Below are positions 58,402 through 64,000 of a DNA stretch of 64,000 bases, piece after piece. The notes below the pieces were generated by a model. It searched no databases. It saw only the letters and a list, made by a program, of their open reading frames with translations, and was not told the origin of the DNA. The stretch is from Mucilaginibacter sp. (GTDB taxonomy: Bacteria; Bacteroidota; Bacteroidia; Sphingobacteriales; Sphingobacteriaceae). The position numbers and the translations under genes were made by a program. The stretch covers positions 248,001 to 312,000 of the forward strand of contig NZ_JANYGH010000058.1 in the NCBI RefSeq assembly GCF_025362475.1, read 5' to 3'. The stretch's first letter is position 1, and each line of letters starts with the position of its first letter.

Positions 58402-59196
58402 ATGAATTACGCTGAACCACAACTCAGAACCATTAAAGTGATACGCTATGTAACCCCGTTACGGGAAGGCGGTTCGCTGCCAGCCATTGCCGAGGGTGAC
58501 GATGAGTTTTTATACGTGCTTAAATTTCGAGGTGCCGGTCAGGGTGTTAAAGCCCTAATTGCCGAACTTATTGGAGGCGAAATTGCGCGCCTCCTGGGTT
58601 TAAAAGTGCCCGAGCTGGTATTTGCAAACCTTGATGAAGCCTTTGGCCGGTCGGAAGCGGATGAGGAGATCCAGGATCTGTTGAAATTTAGTGTTGGCCT
58701 TAACCTTGCCTTACATTATTTATCAGGCGCTATAACTTACGACCCGGTGGTTAATACATTAGATGCAACATTAGCTTCAAAAATAGTGTGGCTTGATTGT
58801 TTATTAACCAATGTAGACCGTACGCCCCGCAATACCAATATGCTCATGTGGCATAAGGAACTGTGGCTTATTGATCATGGTGCCGCTTTGTATTTCCATC
58901 ACTCCTGGCATAACTGGGAAGAATCTGCCAAAAGACCTTTTGTACAGGTTAAGGATCACGTATTATTACCACAGGCATCCGAATTGGATGAGGTTGATAC
59001 AGCATTTCGTTCCATTTTAACACCAGAACGGATCCGCGATATTGTTAATTTAATTCCTGATGATTGGTTGACAGATGGATCTGAAAATGGTACACCAACC
59101 GAACGCAGGGAAATTTATACCCAATTTTTACTAACTCGTATTGCATCGTCAGCAATATTTGTAAATGAAGCCAAACATGCCCGATCAATTATTTGA
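58402..59196 (+). CDS. HipA-like kinase family protein
   Basis: 'VLKFRGAGQGVKALIAELIGGEIARLLGLKVPELVFANLDEAFG', 'WLDCLLTNVDRTPRNTNMLMWHKELWLIDHGAAL'. Confidence 0.85.
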   Translation: MNYAEPQLRTIKVIRYVTPLREGGSLPAIAEGDDEFLYVLKFRGAGQGVKALIAELIGGEIARLLGLKVPELVFANLDEAFGRSEADEEIQDLLKFSVGLNLALHYLSGAITYDPVVNTLDATLASKIVWLDCLLTNVDRTPRNTNMLMWHKELWLIDHGAALYFHHSWHNWEESAKRPFVQVKDHVLLPQASELDEVDTAFRSILTPERIRDIVNLIPDDWLTDGSENGTPTERREIYTQFLLTRIASSAIFVNEAKHARSII

Positions 59197-59557
59197 GTAC
59201 GCCGTAATACGCGTTGTACCCAGGGTAGAGCGCGAAGAGTTCATAAACATTGGAGTGATTTTATATTGCCCCAAACAAAAGTTTTTAAAAACCATTTTAA
59301 AGGTTGATGAAGCAAGAATCACCGCTTTGGCGCCCGGTTTGGATATCGACTGCCTTAAAGATAATATCAATTCGTTTGAAAGAATAGCCAATGGCGATGC
59401 CAAGGCCGGCCCTATTGCCAAATTGGATATAGCCTCCCGTTTTCGCTGGCTTACCGCCACGCGCAGCACGGTGGTACAATCATCAAAAGTTCATCCCGGT
59501 TTATGTACTGATGCCGAAGCAACTTTGGTAAAATTGTTTAATCAGCTAGTTGGATAA
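59165..59557 (+). CDS. DUF3037-type protein
   Basis: 'MPDQLFEYAVIRVVPRVEREEFINIGVILYCPKQKFLKTIL', 'SKVHPGLCTDAEATLVKLF'; overlaps the HipA-like ORF by 32 nt. Confidence 0.85.
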   Translation: MKPNMPDQLFEYAVIRVVPRVEREEFINIGVILYCPKQKFLKTILKVDEARITALAPGLDIDCLKDNINSFERIANGDAKAGPIAKLDIASRFRWLTATRSTVVQSSKVHPGLCTDAEATLVKLFNQLVG

Positions 59558-59587
59558 GAATCTACTCATCCAACCAGGCTTTCAATC

Positions 59588-62317
59588 TTATCTTGCGGCA
59601 ATCTTCTCTTTCAACACTACCCAGGGATAACTAAACGTATACTCTCCGGAGCCAAGTTGTATGGTGACACCGTCAACATCGGTACTGGCACCCGTTATAG
59701 GCTTACCATCCTGCTTTACATCTTCAGTATGAGCCTGTAGCAGGCTTACACTGGCTGTTGTATTGGCCGGAATTTTAACATGCACCTGCATTACGCCATC
59801 CTTAACTTCCCAGGCCGAAAGTATCTGCCCATACATGGTTTCGAAAGTGGCTTTGGCAAATGTGAATTTAGGGCTCGGCTGTGGTTTTAATATTATATAC
59901 TTATAACCCGGTTTACCAATTTGTAAACCTGTTACATTCTGATACATCCAATCGCCAACTGCCCCGTACGAGTAGTGGTTAAAGGAATTCATGCTTTTAT
60001 CCTGGAAAGTGCTGTCGGTTTTGATGCCATCCCAACGCTCCCAAATGGTAGTTGCGCCCATTTTTACAGGGTATAACCATGACGGATAAGTCTTTTGCAA
60101 CAAAAGATCATAAGCTACATTAGCATATCCGTTTTGTGATAGCACCTGGCACAAATAAGGCGTACCTAAAAACCCGGTAGATAAGTGGTTGTTGCGGCTG
60201 CGCACATCCTCAACCAGGTAAGCTGCCGCTTTGTTCTTCAGGCTATCGGGCACGAGGTCAAACTTTAAGGCCAGTACATATCCTGTTTGCGAATCGGCAA
60301 ATATGCGCCCGGTTGGCGTTATATAATTTTGGACAAATGCTTTCTTTACCTGCTGATAAACATCATCATATTTTTTTTCATCGGCTGTATTACCTAATGC
60401 ACCTGCGGCCCGGCTTAGTAATTTTGATGAGTATGCGTAAAAAGCCGTTGCAATCATATCAGGATTGGTATAGCCATTGGGCTCCGAAAAATCATAAATA
60501 CCGGGGCGATAGAATAGCCAATCGCCAAAAACACTACCACCACGCCATATATGGCTATCGCCGGCTCTTTTGATGATCTTATCTACATAAGCCTTCATGC
60601 TGGGGTATTGGGTTTGCAGAATACGTTTATCAGCATAAACATGGTACATTGTCCACGGTACAATAACGGCCACATCGCCCCAACCTGCCGATGTTGTACG
60701 GTTGGTTTGTAAAACATCGGGTACCACAAAAGGTACGCCTCCATCCGGGTACTGATCTGCAGCAACATCCTTCATCCACTTGGCAAAAAACGGCGCCACG
60801 TTCATGTTAAATGATGCCGTGCGCGAGAAAACCTGCGCATCACCTGTCCAACCTAAACGTTCGTCGCGCTGCGGGCAATCGGTAGGAATATCTAAAAAAT
60901 TACCTTTTTGTCCCCATTGAATATTGTGCTGCAATTTGTTGATCATGGTATCTGAACAGGTAAATTCGCCTGTTACTTTCATATCTGAATGCACCACCAC
61001 TGCAGTAAAATTTTCAGGTTTTAACTCACCGGGAAAGCCTTCTACAGCAATATACCTGAAACCCATAAAAGTAAAATGAGGCTCAAATACTTCATCACCG
61101 CCACCTTTTAAAGTGTAATTGATAGTAGCCGTAGCAGCACGCAGATTAGCTGTATAAAATTCACCAAATTTATCCAATACTTCAGCGTGTTTGATATTAA
61201 CCGTTGTACCGGCCTTACCATTTACTTTAAGCCTAACCCAACCTGTCATATTCTGCCCAAAATCTACTATCTGGGTACCTTTGGCACTTTTAAAAATAGC
61301 TATGGGCTTTAGTTCAGCAATCCTTTGCACAGGAACGCTCTCCACACCTACCAGCGTTTTTTTATCTATATCAGCAACGTTTACGGCTGTCCAGGCAGCA
61401 TCGTTAAATCCTTTATTAGCCCAGCCTGGTATTTCTTTGCGGGCATCATAATTCTCGCCATCGTAAATTCCATTAAGGGTTACAGGGCCCGCCAGGGTGC
61501 TTTTCCATGAGCTATCAGAATTAATATTTTCTACCGTCCCATCCGCATAGGTGATCTGCAACTGGCATAACAGCGCCAATTTTTTACCCCAAAAGCCCCA
61601 TTGATTATTAAAGGCTATAGTTCCCCTAAACCAGCCATCACCTACCATTGCCCCTATCACGTTATCACCCTGCTGCAACATGGCGGTTATATCATAAACC
61701 TGGTATTGCAGGCGTTTTTTATATTCTGTCCATCCGGGGGTAAGTAACTGGTTGCCTACTTTGTGCCCGTTAAGGTATAATTCATACAAACCGTGTGCAG
61801 TTGCATAAGCCCTTGCCGATACTATCTTTTTAGAGGTAGTGAACTGCTTACGCAACATAATTGCCGGTATCTTGCGCACAGAATCATGCTTAGGCTGAAT
61901 CCAGCTGGCCGTCCAGTCGCTTGTGGCAAGCAGGCCGGTTTCAAAATACGCGGGTTTGCTCCACGCCGATGTATGGCTGTGGTTATCCCATATCTTCACC
62001 CTCCAGTAGTAACGGGTAGCTGATTTTAAAGCAGCACCGTTATAAGTAACTAATACCGAAGAGTCTGAATTTACTTTGCCCGTGTTCCAAACCGTTTTTG
62101 AGGATGAAAACGAGGCATCGGTTGCAACTGTAATGTTATAGGCTTGCTGCAGGGTGTTATTTTGTGTTGCAACTATCTTCCAGCTGAGGCGGGGATGTGT
62201 GATATCAATCCCTATGGGATTTACCAGGTATTCGCTGGATAAATTGTCAACAACAGGACTTTGTGCCAGGCATGTAACCGGCAAAAAAAACAGGAGATAA
62301 AGAAAAATACGTTTCAT
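59588..62317 (-). CDS. Alpha-L-rhamnosidase, GH78
   Basis: Signal peptide; 'VDNLSSEYLVNPIGIDITHPRLSWKI', 'DIPTDCPQRDERLGWTGDAQVFSRTA', 'TTIWERWDGI'. Confidence 0.95.
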   Translation of the reverse strand: MKRIFLYLLFFLPVTCLAQSPVVDNLSSEYLVNPIGIDITHPRLSWKIVATQNNTLQQAYNITVATDASFSSSKTVWNTGKVNSDSSVLVTYNGAALKSATRYYWRVKIWDNHSHTSAWSKPAYFETGLLATSDWTASWIQPKHDSVRKIPAIMLRKQFTTSKKIVSARAYATAHGLYELYLNGHKVGNQLLTPGWTEYKKRLQYQVYDITAMLQQGDNVIGAMVGDGWFRGTIAFNNQWGFWGKKLALLCQLQITYADGTVENINSDSSWKSTLAGPVTLNGIYDGENYDARKEIPGWANKGFNDAAWTAVNVADIDKKTLVGVESVPVQRIAELKPIAIFKSAKGTQIVDFGQNMTGWVRLKVNGKAGTTVNIKHAEVLDKFGEFYTANLRAATATINYTLKGGGDEVFEPHFTFMGFRYIAVEGFPGELKPENFTAVVVHSDMKVTGEFTCSDTMINKLQHNIQWGQKGNFLDIPTDCPQRDERLGWTGDAQVFSRTASFNMNVAPFFAKWMKDVAADQYPDGGVPFVVPDVLQTNRTTSAGWGDVAVIVPWTMYHVYADKRILQTQYPSMKAYVDKIIKRAGDSHIWRGGSVFGDWLFYRPGIYDFSEPNGYTNPDMIATAFYAYSSKLLSRAAGALGNTADEKKYDDVYQQVKKAFVQNYITPTGRIFADSQTGYVLALKFDLVPDSLKNKAAAYLVEDVRSRNNHLSTGFLGTPYLCQVLSQNGYANVAYDLLLQKTYPSWLYPVKMGATTIWERWDGIKTDSTFQDKSMNSFNHYSYGAVGDWMYQNVTGLQIGKPGYKYIILKPQPSPKFTFAKATFETMYGQILSAWEVKDGVMQVHVKIPANTTASVSLLQAHTEDVKQDGKPITGASTDVDGVTIQLGSGEYTFSYPWVVLKEKIAAR

Positions 62318-62342
62318 GGTTATGATTGGATTCCCAATTATA

Positions 62343-63119
62343 TTAATTGTGATTTAAGGCGGCAACCCCATCCATCCCTGCCCTAAAAGTGGTTACTTCA
62401 ATTTCATTTTCATGCTGCTTTAGGTATAGCAATAATTTTTTATGCGCGGCAGCGGGAGTAGTAATATAATCGCCTCCTACACCGTGAAACATCAATACGC
62501 CCATACCACCGCTTTGCTGTACCTTTTTAACAAAGGCAATCAGTTCATCACCGGTAACGCCGGCATGAATTCCCCAGGCGGGTACTTGCAATGGGTCGAG
62601 TTTTTTAAAGTCGGTGATCACGGCGTCGGGGCCGCCACCAATCCTGGCGTACTTTACCAGGCCCGATTGCCTTAACGAATCAACATAATTAATACCACCA
62701 ACGGCTACCTCGGTACAGGGGTAAGCATAAGTACGCGGGGATACTCCGCCATCAACAGCAAACAGAAGGTTATTCATTTCGCCAATTTCACGCAGCATCA
62801 TATAAACCGAATAATTTGCCGAGTTATTTGCAGCATTGCCTTTTACCGTAGTAAGCAGGCAAGGATGGTATAAAGAATGATTGGCCAGCTCGTGCCCTTT
62901 TAAAGCCATCTGGCGCCAACGCGGGATAGTTTTTGGCCCTACATAGCCGGTAAGGAAGAAGGTGCCTTTAAACCCCAAAGAATCCAGTTGTGGAATGGCG
63001 ATATCCAATTGCGATGCAAGACCATCATCATAAGTGAGTACGATTATAACTTTTTTACGCGACTGGGAATAGGCGGTGAAGTGCAGCACGATCATCAAAA
63101 CTAAAAATACTCTGTTCAT
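62343..63119 (-). CDS. Polysaccharide deacetylase family protein, secreted
   Basis: Signal peptide; 'VIIVLTYDDGLASQLDIAIPQLDSLGFKGTFFLTGYV', 'GHELANHSLYHPC'. Confidence 0.9.
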   Translation of the reverse strand: MNRVFLVLMIVLHFTAYSQSRKKVIIVLTYDDGLASQLDIAIPQLDSLGFKGTFFLTGYVGPKTIPRWRQMALKGHELANHSLYHPCLLTTVKGNAANNSANYSVYMMLREIGEMNNLLFAVDGGVSPRTYAYPCTEVAVGGINYVDSLRQSGLVKYARIGGGPDAVITDFKKLDPLQVPAWGIHAGVTGDELIAFVKKVQQSGGMGVLMFHGVGGDYITTPAAAHKKLLLYLKQHENEIEVTTFRAGMDGVAALNHN

Positions 63120-64000
63120 TTACTTAACGTTTATAGTTGCTGTTTTAAACCCCAAATTACCTTTCAGGTCTGTTCCCTGCAATATAAGGGTATACGATGT
63201 TGGTTGATCTGCCGCGTAAAAAGAAATCCGGGCCTCGCCGTTTTCGTCGGTGATAATATTGGGGTCCCAATGGATGGTGGATCGCAGATCGGGTAAGGTA
63301 CTTTTTGTTATAGTGGTGTATTTAGGTTGATAAAATTGTTTGGCCATAGTTAAAGGAATTGGCCGGTAATGGTATACGCCAGGAGTATTATTATAAATAT
63401 TCCCCTTACCGGTTCTGGTTGTAATTTCTATAAAAGCTAATTGAACCAAAATATTGCCAGCACCATACCGAGCCTCATAATTTGAGGCGTATATTTTAGA
63501 ATAATTGATTTCGATGCCTTTCACATCTTCCGCGTTATGAGATTGGAGGAAAGTAGTTATATCATCAACACTATTTATAGGGATGCTTTTGTAAAGCGGT
63601 ATCCCATCAACAATAAATAGCACGAACTTATCATTAATAAAATACCATCGAAAAATAACATTACTGTATACAGGTGTAGCATGAGCCACAAATACATGTG
63701 TGCCTAACCTAAAATCCTTTACCTTTTCCTGTAATAATCTAAGCAGCGATTTTTTAGCGACCTTCAACAGGTCATCTTCATCAAATACCAAATCAGCCTG
63801 TCCCGGACCATTAAGATTTTGGGATCCTTTTATTATCTTGGTGCTTTTTATTACTACTTCTTTAAGTACCCTCCCCCTAACTCCATATAGCATTTTGTCT
63901 TTTTCCTGCTGATATTTTTTCCTGTTATCACTCAGCTTTAGAGCAGTAGTATCGCTGTTAACATACCATGGCTTTATCAACGGATTAGCCATTTTGACAA
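63120..64000 (-). CDS. C-terminal part of a large secreted MG2/TonB-plug-like protein (truncated by window end)
   Basis: Frame is open past the ATG at 63992 to the window edge; plug-like 'FVLFIVDGIPLYKSIPINSVDDITTFLQS...EINYSKIYASNYEARYGAGN', C-terminal 'TDENGEARISFYAADQPTSYTLILQGTDLKGNLG'. Confidence 0.7.
   Translation of the reverse strand, partial: VKMANPLIKPWYVNSDTTALKLSDNRKKYQQEKDKMLYGVRGRVLKEVVIKSTKIIKGSQNLNGPGQADLVFDEDDLLKVAKKSLLRLLQEKVKDFRLGTHVFVAHATPVYSNVIFRWYFINDKFVLFIVDGIPLYKSIPINSVDDITTFLQSHNAEDVKGIEINYSKIYASNYEARYGAGNILVQLAFIEITTRTGKGNIYNNTPGVYHYRPIPLTMAKQFYQPKYTTITKSTLPDLRSTIHWDPNIITDENGEARISFYAADQPTSYTLILQGTDLKGNLGFKTATINVK

Overview
Window from a Bacteroidota chromosome; gene content and style suggest Sphingobacteriaceae, Mucilaginibacter-like (inference, not tested). 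I call 64 CDS. I saw no rRNA, tRNA, CRISPR array, prophage or transposase, but I had no covariance-model tool. Main blocks: (1) ABC permease (truncated by the window start) and a TesA-like lipoprotein; (2) a standalone SIR2-like protein with a decayed ORF fragment coupled to its start; (3) a signalling cluster of hybrid kinase, CheB, CheR and a triple-receiver hybrid kinase; (4) housekeeping genes (gldC, DEAD helicase, dihydroorotase, WYL regulator, cutC, a peptidase/propeller/barrel protein, a macro-domain protein, an encapsulated-ferritin-like protein); (5) a molybdenum-cofactor island at about 30.9-42.9 kb (FdhF/YdeP oxidoreductase, fdhD, moaD, moaE, moeB, mobA, moaC, moeA, moaA, xdhC, mocA-like); (6) galM/galT; (7) a nitrogen/gamma-glutamyl block with a type II glutamine synthetase, GGCT, a second GS-family ligase, an APH-like kinase and a HAD phosphatase; (8) a sphingomyelin-synthase-like PAP2 protein, a gluconokinase-like protein and a HipA-like/DUF3037 pair; (9) the edge of a carbohydrate locus (GH78 rhamnosidase, polysaccharide deacetylase). 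The intergenic DNA holds several distinct families of imperfect palindromic repeats. One has three copies with compensatory stem changes, and another supplies the moeA stop codon. No single feature is clearly a new system. The best leads are the covarying palindromes, the orphan EncFtn-like gene, the HipA-like/DUF3037 pair, the SIR2 gene with its upstream remnant, and the GS-kinase-phosphatase run.
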